Positions 44,926-56,730 of a stretch of DNA of 64,000 nt are shown here, piece by piece. A program made the position numbers and the translations under genes. The notes under the pieces are model-generated. The model saw only the letters and a program-made list of their open reading frames with translations. It searched no databases and had not been told where the DNA came from. The DNA comes from Paguma larvata. Lineage: Eukaryota > Chordata > Mammalia > Carnivora > Viverridae. Position 1 is the first letter of the stretch, and every line of letters begins with the position of its first letter. The stretch spans positions 38,039,332 through 38,103,331 of the forward strand of contig CM057843.1 of NCBI GenBank assembly GCA_030068075.1, given 5' to 3'.

Positions 44926-47256
44926 AGAATTTTTACAGAGATGCTAAATAGTAAACAGAGATGCTGTGGACTAATGTTAAAGGATTATTTAAGATAATCA
45001 AACAAAAGTATTCCACTGTCCCTGCATGACTAATAATAAATGTCTTGAGAAAATTTTAAGTTGGGGATAAAGAAGTATAAGCAATTTCTACAGAATGACA
45101 ATACTAAAGAACATGCAAAGTGAGAAACTTGTTTCAAATTACTTTCAATTACTTTTCACCTCACCTAACTAGAAAACTATAGGGCAAACCTAAAAGTAAG
45201 TATTTATGTTAGATTTGAAAATTCCACAGATAGCATACCTCAGTTCTGTTTCCTAGACAGTCTAATGTCTTCTCTCTAGTAAAGTTTTAAAATCAAATAT
45301 TGTCATGCCACAATGGTTATTTTTGAGGGAAATTCTCTTTAGTTGTTACTTTTAGAACACCGAGAACTCAATACCTTTAAGAAATAGAGGGCAAGTTCAC
45401 ATCTGTTCCAAATCAAGTTGAGCTGATCCATGCATTAGATGGATTCCAGAATAATTACATTTAAAACAATGCAAACTTTGACAAATAATCATTTTCCCAC
45501 TGACATTCGCTTTAATGTTGCTTATCCTCTGTACTGGTTGATCAGGAAGAGGATGTGATTGAGGTACTTTAAAAGACAAAATACATAGGTTGTTTGTTTT
45601 TGTAAAAATGGGTTTAATTTATGGTAAGAGTAGAGAGAGATTAAAGGGGCTAAGCTATTTCACTGGCTACTAATTTTTAACTCCTTACGCTTAATTTAGG
45701 TAAACCATTTAAAACTTACAGAGTTTTCTATTATTTTTATTCTTTCTCCAATATTGCACCTGTATAAGCTTCCTCTAAGGAGTAATCATCAGAGCTAAAC
45801 TTTACAGTGCTTAAAGGTAGGGTAATACTTATAAAGAGGTGAATATATGAAATTGCTACTTTCACAGAAATAGAACATATGCATCCTACTTGTTACAGCC
45901 TTTCAAGTTTTGGCCAGATTTCTAATGTGGAGTTTTTCCTTTACTAGGAATGGCTACTGCTCCAGATTAGAACTTCAATTTTCAACACTACAATTGTGAC
46001 TAAGAGAAGAAAAAGAAGTACATTCCTAAATATCATATGATGTGGCCTCTACACATAAGACAACTATTCATCTGGTGGTCAAAAGGAGAATAAGATAAAC
46101 TGGCAGGCTGGACACACTGAGAAACAGTATTTACTTAATGAATGCCATGAATGATATTTAAAGGGTTTCTGGGGATAATTTTCATTATATACAGTTTTTA
46201 CTTGATCTGTCGACTTTACTACCTAATCCTGAATAAAATTTCCCAAATGTGGGATACTACTTCTAAATTATTTCTCAACATTTGAAAAGGATCATTAGCT
46301 TGCAGGTGGCTCTTTCGGAATTTTTTCTATTGATAAGTAAAACACAAAAGAGCATACTGAGCTACAAGATATACATATCAGATCTCCTTCCTCTCACTTT
46401 ACTTAATTCATTAAATGAACCTGAATTTATGATATTCACTAAATGATACAGATGTATACATAACTTTTAAAAAAATATAATCACTTTAGAAGCCAGAAAT
46501 ATAGACTTTAACCTAGAAAAGGAGAGAAAATATAGACGCTGAACCAACGCTGATACTTATCAGAACACTGTCTAAACAAAACAAACTATTCATACACATA
46601 GACAATTCCAAAATGACCGTGTCTCTTATTTTTAATGCAGTCAGTGACATGAAAGAATAAATGACAAGATGATGTATTTATAAGAAAGAAAAGGTCTTCT
46701 GGAACATTCTGCCCTCTGGTGTTTAAAATGTTCATCAGAGAGGGAGTATTCTGTCATGCCACATGTTTGTTACTTTTGGCGGGCTGAATATATCAATTTG
46801 GGCACATAATTTTCTATAATGAGAAAAATATGGTTTAGCATTATAATAAGTTCTGTTATTACAATGGGAATGTATATTCTGTGCTAAGTTTTCTATTATC
46901 TCGTACTATAATTTACTTCCTGTTTGGAGAGTCACTAAGAGGATTTCTTTTGAATCATGGATATTAACTTATTTGCCATTCATGATGCTTTGTGACTGAG
47001 CAGTATTAGTGATGACCAATACTATTTAGTTTTTACATTCAACATTTGACACTTTTAAAACTGCGTACATTCCACAGCAGGTAGTCAGAAAAGCAAACAG
47101 GAAGACAGGGCCAATTAAGCATAAACATAGTCATTCTAGAAACTGTGGCATAAAATTGTGGTGAGTTTTCTGGGAAAGATCACAGAAGGCATGGACAAAT
47201 AAGATTTTTTTTCCCTGTAACCTTCATGGTATTTGCCATGTTTTAAAGTGATGTCT
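44926..47256. other. Unassigned AT-rich sequence
   Basis: No exon, RNA gene or repeat recognised. Confidence 0.45.
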
Positions 47257-47370
47257 GGGGCTCCTGGATGGCTCAGTCGGAAAAGCGTGCAACTCTTTAC
47301 CTTAGGGTTGTATGTTTGAATCCCATGTTGGGTATATAGAGATTACTTAAAAATCTTAAAAAAAAAAAAA
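47257..47370 (+). mobile_element. Carnivore SINE, short (no CT region) type
   Basis: GGGGCTCCTGGATGGCTCAG, AATCCCATGTTGGGTATATA GAGATTACTTAAAAATC and an A tail. AAAGTGAT flanks it. Same structural class as 19891-20001 and 50423-50525, likely an older subfamily. Confidence 0.92.
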
Positions 47371-47784
47371 GGTGAAAGTGATACATAATTCTTAGAACCA
47401 CCACACAGCAGCTAAAAGGGGTATCAGAGACTATTAACCAAATGATTGTCAACTTTCCACCTGTTAGGATTCTTTTATTATTTTCTCCAATTACATAGAC
47501 TGAACATTTTGAAGGATCTGGTGTATCAAAATTTTTATTAATTTAAGCAAAAATATACTAAATATTAACTGAGGTTGCAAATAAATGTGAACTGATCACA
47601 GTAAGGTGATATAATTTCATCCAAAGCAAATTAAGCTAGCCCATGTAAGTTTATGACAAATAAGTGTGTATTTTCTTTGAGGCATTTTTAAATATTGAGG
47701 ATTATATCCAGGATATGGTATTGAATGTTGAATAACAGTATTTAAAAAGTAACTGTCGAATCATACTTACATTTTATATCAGTA
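47371..47784. other. Unassigned sequence
   Basis: Nothing recognised. Confidence 0.45.
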
Positions 47785-47985
47785 AGTACTAGGCACATAG
47801 AGAAACTCTGCAAACATTTCTGTACTCCTCTAAGCCCTCTCAGGTGTTGTTATTCTTACTGTACATACAAGCTTAACTCAGAAAGAGTTAAGCTATCCAG
47901 ATATACAGCTTACAAATTAAGGAGTGTGGAATTTTAACCTGGTTCTTTGTCCAAGAGCCTAGCTCTTGACCAATATGGCATTACC
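47785..47985 (-). mobile_element. MIR SINE remnant
   Basis: AGTACTAGGCACATAGAGAA, TTCTTACTGTACATACAAGC, AACTCAGAAAGAGTTAAGC and AAGAGCCTAGCTCTTGACCA match reverse-complement MIR, diverged. Confidence 0.6.
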
Positions 47986-48577
47986 AGTTCTTTTGAGCCT
48001 AGAACTCTGAGTTTTAATTCTGCTACATCATAGACCTATCTAAATCTTTATTCCATAAAGATCTGCTGAAAACTACTTTATGATGTGTTGTTCTTGCTAA
48101 ACACTTTCTTGATGTCGACCGCCTGCCCTCTGTGCCTGTCATCTGCTCCTAGATTCCCTTTCCTTGGATTGACAGGCTCCACCCCCTTCCTGTGACACAC
48201 AATTACCTGGAGCTGGTCATCCTAATATTCAGGGTCTGTTTAGGCCTCCACTTAGTGATTGCACCAAACCGCATCTTACTAAACTGCCTTCTCTACCTCA
48301 GATCCTAGGTGTTTCTGGTTTGACCCTTCAGTGGGCCACCACTCTAACAGGAATGCTGATCAACTCTATACTTCATAGTTTAGGGAAGGATATTTCTTAA
48401 AAAAAAAAAAAAAAAAAAAAAGCAGAGAATAGAATAGAAGCTATGAGCCACTGATCAGTAATTCTAAGAGGGAATACAGCTTGAGAGTATAGGCTAAAAA
48501 TTAATAAGTAATTTATACAATCACAAATGTATGAAAATACAAAGAAATAAGCATGGCCATAGCAGGAATTTTCTGAT
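47986..48577. other. Unassigned block with 22-base A run
   Basis: 48105-48390 is GC-richer and ends in a pure A run at 48400-48421, like a retrocopy 3' end. I find no parent RNA and no TSD, so it stays unassigned. Confidence 0.35.
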
Positions 48578-48591
48578 AAAGACAGATTTGT

Positions 48592-48990
48592 CCATTGTAT
48601 ATATGTGCCACAACTACTACATGGCAATGAGAAAAAATGAAATCTGGCCATGTGTAGCAACATGGATGGAACTGGAGGGTATTATGTTAAGTGAAATAAG
48701 TCAGTCAGAAAAAGACAGATACCATATGTTTCCACGAATAGGTGGACTTTGTGAGACTAAGCAAAAACCAGGGGGAGGGCTAGAGGGGAAAGAAAAAAAA
48801 GACACAGAGAGGGAGAGAGATAAAACATAAGAGACTTTCAAAGACTAAGAACAATCTGAGGGTGAGGGAGGTGAGGGAGGTGAGGGAGGGGGGAGAGGGG
48901 GTGACGGACATTAAAGAGGGCACGTGTTGGGATGAACACTGGGTGTTATATGTAAACCAATCTGAAAATAAACTATTATAAAAAAAAAAA
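48592..48990 (+). mobile_element. 5'-truncated carnivore L1 (ORF2 C-terminus and 3' UTR)
   Basis: TSD AAGACAGATTTGT brackets it (48579-48591, 48989-49001). An open stretch shows YYMAMRKNEIWPCVATWMEL, the extreme C-terminal region of L1 ORF2, then CATAAGAGACTTTCAAAGAC, a G-rich 3' UTR run and the A tail. It is about 400 bases, dead on arrival. Confidence 0.96.
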
Positions 48991-49229
48991 GACAGATTTG
49001 TGTCCAAAAAAGAAATACACAAAGAGAGAAGGACATAATCAAAGATGAAGAGCAGAAAACCCTCCAATTATATTGTCAAGGAAGAATAGGGCCTAAGCTG
49101 AGAAGAGCTGTTTCTAAGACAGTATAAAGGATTGTTGGGATATTTTTAGAATAAAAAGATGGACAAGGGAAAGCCAGATCCAGTGCATAAGAAAGATAAT
49201 GAATGATTTGTTATAAGCTTCCACTTATG

Positions 49230-49430
49230 AATCAGCTGCTATGACCCAAACTCTATGTTCTTGACATACACAATATCTACTTCAATCCATACAATACTCT
49301 GTGAGGCAGAAATAATAAAAATGATAACAGTAATACAGAGAAGCAAATATGCTCAGAGTAGATAAATGACTTAATCAAGTCATACAGCTAATAAGTGGCT
49401 TGAACTCCAGTATAATGCACTCCTCAAAGT
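49230..49430 (-). mobile_element. MIR SINE remnant
   Basis: TTCTTGACATACACAATATC, ACAATACTCTGTGAGGCAGA, AATACAGAGAAGCAAATATG CTCAGAG and CATACAGCTAATAAGTGGCT. Confidence 0.8.
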
Positions 49431-50422
49431 TTGCCATGCTTAACAACATCCTGCCTCCAACCAAGAGATATAGAACAATTACTCAACTCTTAATTTCCTT
49501 TAATCTTCTCCATCAAGGAAAATATATTTAAACCAAAAAAGGTAGAAAAAACATTGTTAAGAATTACTGAAGTCTATGTTATGAGTTAAAAAACATTCAA
49601 TATACAGGTCCACACAACTGACATATTCCAAAAGAACATGAGGATAGGCACATGAAATTACTACTAGCAGTCTTTGCAAAATCATACGGGAAATTAGGAG
49701 GGCTACAGGACTAGACAGTGGCAAAATATAGATATGCGCTAGTTGATATAAAAATCTTTACAAAGGGAAAAACACTAAGACTCAATAAGGGATCAGAAGC
49801 AAAAGTAATTCCGAAATAATTTCATGTCTATTTTGATAGAGAAAAAGGAAATAACACAGAGGTAGGCCCATCTTGATATTGGAAAGGTCTTAAATGAAGT
49901 TTCTTAAGCTAGAGAAAAGCAGATCTGATGGTAGTTTTCTGGGATATAAAGGACTACCATGGGAAAGAGGAAGTTCTTTAGGTCATACAGCTAAAAGGCA
50001 GTACCAGGAGTAATGGGTGGGAACAACAGAAGGGCAGATTTCCATCCACGTAAATTAGAATACTGACAGTTAAAACTCTTCAACAAAGGAACGGGCTATG
50101 CTACAAAGTAGAAAGCTTGGCCTCACTGAAAGTTTTCACATAGAAGCTGTTGACTATCCACTTAAATTTTCTGAAAACTAAATTTGCTCTGTAAAGCAAT
50201 GTCTGGAACATAGAAAGAGTTAAATAAACATTATCTATTATTATTATTACTTAAATATTTAGTGTAACTTGCCTGTAAAATCATCTGTGCCTGCTGACTC
50301 TTAGGGATCTTTGATTTCTATGATAACAGGGCTAGTCATATTTTTATGTTGGTTTGAGTCAATTTTACAGTTTGTTTTCTTCCACGTCTTCTAGTGTATT
50401 TTTTAAGGTATGCTTTTAATTA
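49431..50422. other. Unassigned sequence
   Basis: 50195-50245 (AATGTCTGGAACATAGAAAG, TTAAATAAACATTATCTATT) may be a MIR or L2 3' tip. Otherwise nothing. Confidence 0.4.
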
Positions 50423-50525
50423 TTATTTTTTTTAAAGTAATCTCTGTGACCAGTGTGAGGCTAGAACTCACAACCCTGAGGATCGAGAGTCAAATGTTCT
50501 ACTGAATGAGCCAGCCAGGCAACCT
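50423..50525 (-). mobile_element. Carnivore SINE, short type
   Basis: TTTTTTTTAAAGTAATCTCT, GGCTAGAACTCACAACCCTG and a degraded head GCCAGCCAGGCAACC. Confidence 0.88.
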
Positions 50526-50621
50526 CATTTCCTCTAGTTTTTTAAGTTGTTTTGCCATAAAGCTGCATACTATATTCTCTTATAATAAGAAAACATTATC
50601 AGTGACTATTTCATTTCTTTT

Positions 50622-50642
50622 TTTTAAGTTTATTTATTTATT

Positions 50643-50678
<36 letters not shown>

Positions 50679-50805
50679 AGTGGAGGGGGAGAGAAGCAGG
50701 AGACAGAGAATCCTAAGCAGGTTCTGTGTTCACAGAGTGAAACCCCACTGGAGGCTCAAACTCACAAACTGAGATCATGAATTGAAATCAAGAGTTGGGA
50801 TGCTG
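50622..50805 (-). mobile_element. Carnivore SINE lacking its 5' head
   Basis: TTTTTTAAGTTTATTTATTT, a 26-28 base GA run, CAAACTCACAAACTGAGATC and GAATTGAAATCAAGAGTTGG, then cut off before the CCACCCAGGCGCCCC end. Confidence 0.92.
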
Positions 50806-50807
50806 TA

Positions 50808-51004
50808 GGGCATCAGGGTGGCTCAGTTGGTTAAGCATCTGACTTCGGCTCAGGTCATGATCTTGTGGTTTGTGAGTTCGAGCCCTGTGTCGGTCTCTGT
50901 GCTGACAGCTCAGAGCCTGGAACCTGCGTCAGATTCTGGTTCTCCCTGTCTCTCTGCCCTCCCCTGCTCTCGCTCTCTCTCTCAAAAATAAACATTAAAA
51001 AAAA
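50808..51004 (+). mobile_element. Carnivore tRNA-Lys-type SINE
   Basis: GGGCATCAGGGTGGCTCAGT, CTTCGGCTCAGGTCATGATC, GAGTTCGAGCCCTG, CT region and AAAAATAAACATT tail. It abuts the preceding minus-strand SINE head-to-head. Confidence 0.96.
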
Positions 51005-51356
51005 GAAAGTATCAATATAAAATATTATTAAATATTTAATAGAAAAAAATAAAATGTCTACACCTATAGTTTATTAACTAAGGAAAATGCAGCAGTAGAA
51101 AAATGTTAACATCACCTTTGGGATGATTTCAAAAGGGCTACTTTTAAAGAAATTCATTTCAGCAATTACCACCATTCTAATAATAAATCATTATAATATA
51201 ATCACTAAAAAGAATCTGTACCGTGATAGTCTAAAAGTTACTTTAATTATAAAGTAAAATCATCTACAAACCTGTATTTGTGCTAATTAGATTGGTAAAA
51301 CTGCATCAACTTTTAAACTATGAAATACCTCAAATCACCAATAGAGACCAATTTTT
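51005..51356. other. Unassigned AT-rich sequence
   Basis: Nothing recognised. Confidence 0.45.
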
Positions 51357-51501
51357 TTTGTTGTTGTTTCAAGTTGTTATTTAAATTCCAGTTAGTTAAT
51401 ATATAGTGTAATATTAGTTTCAGGAGTAGAATTTAGTGATTCATCACCTACATATAACACCCAGTGCTCATTCCAAGTGCCTTCCTTAATACTCATCACC
51501 C
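51357..51501 (-). mobile_element. 145-bp carnivore L1 3'-end insertion
   Basis: TCAAGTTGTTATTTAAATTC, CAGTTAGTTAATATATAGTG, TAATATTAGTTTCAGGAGTA and AACACCCAGTGCTCATTCCA. TSD TAGAGACCAATTTTT (51342) and TAGAGCCCAATTATT (51502). Confidence 0.92.
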
Positions 51502-51516
51502 TAGAGCCCAATTATT

Positions 51517-51854
51517 AGCCCCCAAGCACCAGAGGAGCAGCAAGAAGTACATAAAGAATAATATAAAAGAATAAATTATCAGTTATTAGTTAACACCACT
51601 CACATTACTGAAAAGACCTATAAGAAATATTGAAAGACTTGCCATTTAAAAGCACTAAGTCATCACTGATGTATTCACACAGCTTACAAATACTCACTAA
51701 ATTAGATCTTTTTTCCTGAATCTCACTCTGACTGGATGTATCATTCATTAACAGAGTAGAAAGAATGAAACTGTTAAGCTCAAGAGCAATGTGAAGTCTA
51801 CTCTGGCAAACACTTTAAGCTGGTTTACTCAACCTGTTCCAATTTGTGTTCCTA
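51517..51854. other. Unassigned sequence
   Basis: Nothing recognised. Confidence 0.45.
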
Positions 51855-52230
51855 CACTACTATGGCTGGAAAGCCAAAAGTCTACATTTCTCAGATTGCC
51901 TTGAGTTAAGGTACAGATATACAACCTAAGATTTTACCAATAGGATGTACCTCTCCTCCATGCCTTCAATGACAAGTAAGAGAATGCCATAAATGGAAAG
52001 ACTGCATCTTCTGGCAAACACTGAGGTCAAGACATCTGGTCCCTCTGGGGCTGTTGTGATAGGGGCAGTGGTGTTCCTTTAGGATTACAGGGAGGTAGGA
52101 GTTCCTGGATGCATTCTTCAGGCCCTCCTGGAGATTCTGAAAGCTATCATAACCCTTTGCTAAACATCTTTCTGTTTAGACTAGCTGGTACAACTCTGTT
52201 TTCTATGATTGAGATCCTAACAAAACAACT
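51855..52230. other. Possible ancient interspersed repeat
   Basis: TTTCTCAGATTGCCTTGAGT, CCAATAGGATGTACCTCTCC and TATGATTGAGATCCTAACAA echo an old medium-frequency mammalian repeat whose name I cannot fix. No coding evidence. Confidence 0.35.
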
Positions 52231-53149
52231 ACTAGAAACTAGAAAAAGAAACTAGTGCGCCAGCTCATTAGGTTACCAGTTAAATTATACATCAATGAAA
52301 AGAACACATACTAAGAATTTTTTACACAGATGAGGCCTACTAATAATAACTATTTCACAGGAAAATTATAAGAAAGATCTCCCTGGGAATTATCCTCATT
52401 TGTAGCATATGCTGTAATTTTCCTAGGAAGACTCTGTTTTCCTCTAGAAAATATTAGTCTTCCCATGAAAATAAAATACATTGTAGGAGGTAATGATCAT
52501 TTCGAGAGATAGAAGTAAATGGGAAACTGAGCAAAGTTTATAAAGAAAGACTTCTTGTAAGTTGGTATGAAAAAGCACAGCTCTATTGAAAAGTACCATC
52601 ATGGTTTCTTACAACCTTGCACAGACTTGGCTAAGTTAAATTAGACCCTAAAATGTGAGTATGTGGGTCCAGAAACTCCCTTACTCCGTTGAATCTCACC
52701 AAAATAGCACATAGAAAGAATATCCTGGTAAATTCCACAATCAGGTCAACAGGTTTAGAGATATGATTTCTAAGTCAACATCATTAAGTTCAAACTAGAA
52801 GGGGATGAAGAACTGTAATCGGTAAAATCAGAGGAGTGAAAACCGACAAACGAGTCTGTGATTAAAGGAGACAACAGAAACACTATGACAGTTGGGGCAC
52901 TTGGTGTAGCCGCAAACTGCTCCATCTTCAGTAGGTCATCTAAGATACAGTGTAGTCTAGTTCATTTTCACTGTTCATAATAACGACTCTAAATCCTCAA
53001 GAAAAGGTTAGATTAAATTCGGTATATAAGTAACTTATACATTTTTAAAAGATGTTCTTTCCAAGTGTTTTTTTTGTTTTTGTTTTTTAGTGATCTGAAG
53101 GGATAAACTCTCAGTATTAGAATAAAAGTTATCTAAAGTAACTCCTCAG
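52231..53149. other. Unassigned sequence
   Basis: Nothing recognised. Confidence 0.45.
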
Positions 53150-53585
53150 AGCAGTGGCTCTCTAACTCCAGTGAGCGCAATAGACTGCTAAAAATTGAGA
53201 TTCTTGGGCTCCAGATTTAATGAGACAGAATCTGTGAAGTGAGACTGACTGGGTAAATTTGGATACTCAGGAATTTGCATTTTTTCAAAGAAGCACTCCT
53301 GGTATTTCTTTCTTTCTTTTCTTTTTTTTTTTTTTAAGTTTATTTATTTTGAGAGAGACAGAGACAGCATGAGTTGGAGAGGGGAAGAGAGAGAGAGGGA
53401 GAGAATCCCAAGCAGGCTCTGCGCTGCCCGCATAGAGTCCAACATATGGTTCAAATTCCTGAAACCATGAAATCATGACCTGAGTCGAAACTAAGAGTCA
53501 GATGCTCAACCGACTGAGCACCTGGGTGCCCTGCTCCCGGTGTTTCTAATACAAGCGGTATAGGGGCCACACAGTGAGAAACACT
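53150..53585 (+). mobile_element. MER5-like hAT-Charlie element split by a SINE
   Basis: GCAGTGGCTCTCTAACTCCA, GGGCTCCAGATTTAATGAGA CAGAATCTGTGAAG on the left, and TTTCTAATACAAGCGGTATA, GGGGCCACACAGTGAGAAAC ACTG on the right of the SINE. Confidence 0.75.
53306..53531 (-). mobile_element. Carnivore tRNA-Lys-type SINE inside MER5-like element
   Basis: T run, GTTTATTTATTTTGAGAGAG, GAATCCCAAGCAGGCTCTGC, ATGAAATCATGACCTGAGTC and head CACCTGGGTGCCC. Host bases CTCCTGGTATTTCT and CTCCCGGTGTTTCT are the diverged TSD. Confidence 0.95.
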
Positions 53586-54529
53586 GTCTGTGAGCATTTC
53601 ACATAGGTGAAGATTTTAGGATAGGATTACAGTCACAAATTTGATCCCTCTCATTTTTTCTTTTTTTCTCACGTATGAATGAATGTGTGTATGTTGGAGA
53701 AGGTCACCATAAACTCGGAAGAAAAGTAAAATTAAAAAAGTGTATACATATTGCACTTAAATTTTAACACCAACTGTGTGAAGGAAAACAAAGAAAGAAT
53801 AAATTAACTAACATACATCATATAACACAACCAGAAAGAGGCAATGCTGAGATTCAACTTAGTTTAAGAGCTAAGCCCATTTATTTCCATTATATTTGTG
53901 GTTCTTATACTTGAGGAGTGGATGAGGAGGCCTGAAAGGTGGACCTCTAGGCTCTTTACACTTGTTTCAATCCTACAAAAACACCACTGCTTGTGCATTT
54001 TGTTACCTGAAGCCAAACACTAACATACTGCTCTTCCCAAAGTCAAATGCATTTGCTTTAATAAGGCATAATTCTTTTGTGTGAGAAAGTCTCCATATAC
54101 AAATCATCTAACCTGACAGAAACAAAACCATTTCATAAGAAAAAATGTAAACAATTTGTTATTTCAGCTCCTTCTCCATTAAGGAACACTGTGGCATTTT
54201 GCAAACTTTCCCTAGTAGTGGTTGAATAGAGGTAGGAAGACATGACTACTATATTTCGATGAAATATATATGGCAATACTACAGCTGCTATAAATAATCT
54301 TACTATAAATAAATACTATAACACTATCAACAATAGTTCCACTCTGTATGACTGACTTGCATCAATTATGAAAATAATTAGAATACAGTTATTTTCTTAT
54401 ATACAAATTCTTAAGTTCTTACAAAACCTAACAAGAGATTTAATTACATTGCAAATCTAGTGGGTGTAAATATCTCAAAAGGATTCTTTATTTGATAATA
54501 CATGTTGATTTTTTAGATGCTCACAATAT
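53586..54529. other. Unassigned sequence
   Basis: Nothing recognised. Confidence 0.45.
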
Positions 54530-55000
54530 ACATACTGACAAAGACTCTCTCCTTGACTAACCTTTGTCAGTCTCCTCTGAGCCCCTTTCCACTGCATCTG
54601 CTCCTTGGGCCTTATCCTTAAGCCTGCAGTAACTCAGTAGCACCAAGATTCCTGGTAAGTCCGTTTCATGAGAATGCCTCCACCCTTGACATGTGATCAC
54701 CCTGGTCCATCTAGCAAGAGTCCTGTCAAACTGGTTTTAGCAAGAATCCCTCTACCCTGATGTCTCCTCTTAGATATAATTTTCTATATATCTATACTAT
54801 CCACCTTTCTCCTTGGCTATAAATCTTTAGCTTTCTCTACTGTATTTAGAAATGAGCCTTAGTGTACTAAGGTCTCTTTTCTCCACTGCTATAGTTCCTG
54901 AATAAAATCTTTTACCACATGAACTACTGTCCAGCTCTGGTTTTAACAATACTGACTGATGATGACTGAAGTCACCTAAACTGAATTAAATAACATCCCC
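54530..55000 (+). mobile_element. Probable ancient endogenous-retrovirus-type solo LTR
   Basis: CT-rich, GC-richer block with a TATAAATC promoter-like box near 54820 and, about 80 bases on, a polyadenylation signal in CCTGAATAAAATCTTTT followed by TCCAGCTCTGGTTTTAAC. Promoter-to-poly(A) spacing is LTR-like, and the style recalls ERVL-type LTRs. No viral genes and no second LTR are seen. Ends not defined. Confidence 0.45.
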
Positions 55001-55235
55001 TTAACATTCCCCACTTTTGGTCTGGAAGACAACAGGAACACAGCAGTGGAATTAAGGGCCCCCTTTTCTGTACTCCTGCACTGAGTAAACCCTAGAATTT
55101 ACAACAGCATAATCCTTAACCCATAAAACTAGAGAATCTGAATTAGAAACAGTAATGAGGTCCAGACCTAGTTTAATTAGTACTATCATTCCAAAGAGCT
55201 TAAAAGTCTTCATATACATTTTCTCATTTAACCTT

Positions 55236-55272
<37 letters not shown>

Positions 55273-55290
55273 TTGATTGATTGATTGATT
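55236..55290. repeat. (GA)n plus (GATT)n compound microsatellite
   Basis: About 17 GA units with one AAA interruption, then five GATT units. It abuts the MER5-like copy on its right. Confidence 0.95.
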
Positions 55291-55430
55291 CTGGGGCTCC
55301 AGATTTAATGAGACAGAATCTCTGAAGTTGATTACTATACTGGGCACACAAGTATCTGCATCTTTCAAAGAAGTATTCCCAGTATTTCTAATGCAAGTGG
55401 TCTAGGGACCATACGGTGAGATACTGGGTA
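55286..55430 (+). mobile_element. MER5-like hAT-Charlie fragment
   Basis: GGGCTCCAGATTTAATGAGA, ATCTGCATCTTTCAAAGAAG and TTTCTAATGCAAGTGGTCTA closely parallel the copy at 53150-53585. The left end is lost at the microsatellite. Confidence 0.75.
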
Positions 55431-56337
55431 AGATATTTTACCCATATGGAAATAAAAACAGAAATACTGACATTAGCAATGACGGAGCTTAGACTATCAT
55501 ATATACATACTATATTTTTTAATCTAATAGAAGTCACTATAATATATCTTGAATTCTAATATTTTTTCCTAAAGTTACAAGAAATATACTCATGCTACAG
55601 AATTGTGAGTACATTGTAACAGATCAGACTACAAAGACCAATATAATTTCTATGCTCTGTATATTTTCAAATTGGCTTTTCAATAAATTTTCTCAAGACT
55701 CTGTTTCCATTTTACCCATGAAAATAAATGAGAAGTAACATTTATTCAACATTTATTAAGCTGTAAGTTTAAGCAATCCTATTCAATTTTCACAGGAACC
55801 CTGTATTTTTTTCTAATAATAAAATACACTAAAGTGCATCTTGAATTCCAGTGCTTCCAAAAATTGCAAGAAAATTATCATGTGAAAAATGTATCATAAG
55901 TACACTAAAATATATCAGGGTACATAAACTATTATTATATATAAGCTCTTTTTAATGTCAAAATACCTTTAACTTTTTTTCCCAAGATGTCTAATAAACA
56001 AGTCAATGATACCTTTTTATCCATGATGAAAATAATATTTTGGCCGTACCTGGCATCCAAAATAATGAGGCTGCTACACGATCAGATGGGTTATTTTGAC
56101 TTATTTACCATTTAAATTGGACTGCCACACAGCCATTCCAATCTATACAGCAAATTCCTTTTAAATCAGGCCAAAAAGATTTTCCAAAAGACTACATAAT
56201 AATCCACTTGGTATCAGTATTTGCAGATTACTTCTCACTTAAGGTAAACAAATTACTTGAAGATCACCTTCCAAAGACTCATATTTAACATTGCCAATAG
56301 AAAGTCACCCAAATCTTTTAGAATTATAGTAAATGTG
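55431..56337. other. Unassigned AT-rich sequence
   Basis: Nothing recognised. Confidence 0.45.
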
Positions 56338-56555
56338 GCTAACATTTAGTGACTACTTCTTCTTTGTCAGGTAGTCTCATGAGCTTTATGTGTACCAACT
56401 TACCCAATTCTTTTAATAGTCCTATGAGGCAGATACAATTAGTATCTCTATTTTAGAAACAAGTACAGAGACAGAAGACAGAGACTTGCAGCAAATCTGC
56501 TTAAGTTTACAGTTAAGAAATGGCAGCCAGCATCCATTTTTATACTGCTTCATAA
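56338..56555 (-). mobile_element. MIR SINE remnant
   Basis: CTAACATTTAGTGACTACTT, TGAGCTTTATGTGTACCAAC, AATAGTCCTATGAGGCAGAT and a TATTTTAGAAACAAGTACAG core. Confidence 0.85.
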
Positions 56556-56693
56556 GATTTTAGATTTTACATGTGGTAAAAATACAAACATTACAGAAAG
56601 GTAAGCAACAAAATTTATGTCATCCCTCTCCCACTTTGGGTTGCAGTTATTGTGTCTCCACACCACCACAAAATGTATGCATGTGTGTATGTC

Positions 56694-56703
<10 letters not shown>

Positions 56704-56730
<27 letters not shown>
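56704..56730. repeat. (TG)n microsatellite
   Basis: About 13 TG units preceded by imperfect TG/TATG repeats from 56676. Likely length-variable. Confidence 0.97.

Noticed and set aside
48105..48421. Processed pseudogene ending in the A run
   Set aside because: No parent transcript recognised and no TSD found.
54530..55000. Intact endogenous retrovirus
   Set aside because: Only an LTR-like block is present; no internal viral genes or paired LTR.
56690..56730. CRISPR-like or regulatory repeat array
   Set aside because: A simple (TG)n microsatellite; no repeat-spacer structure anywhere in the window.
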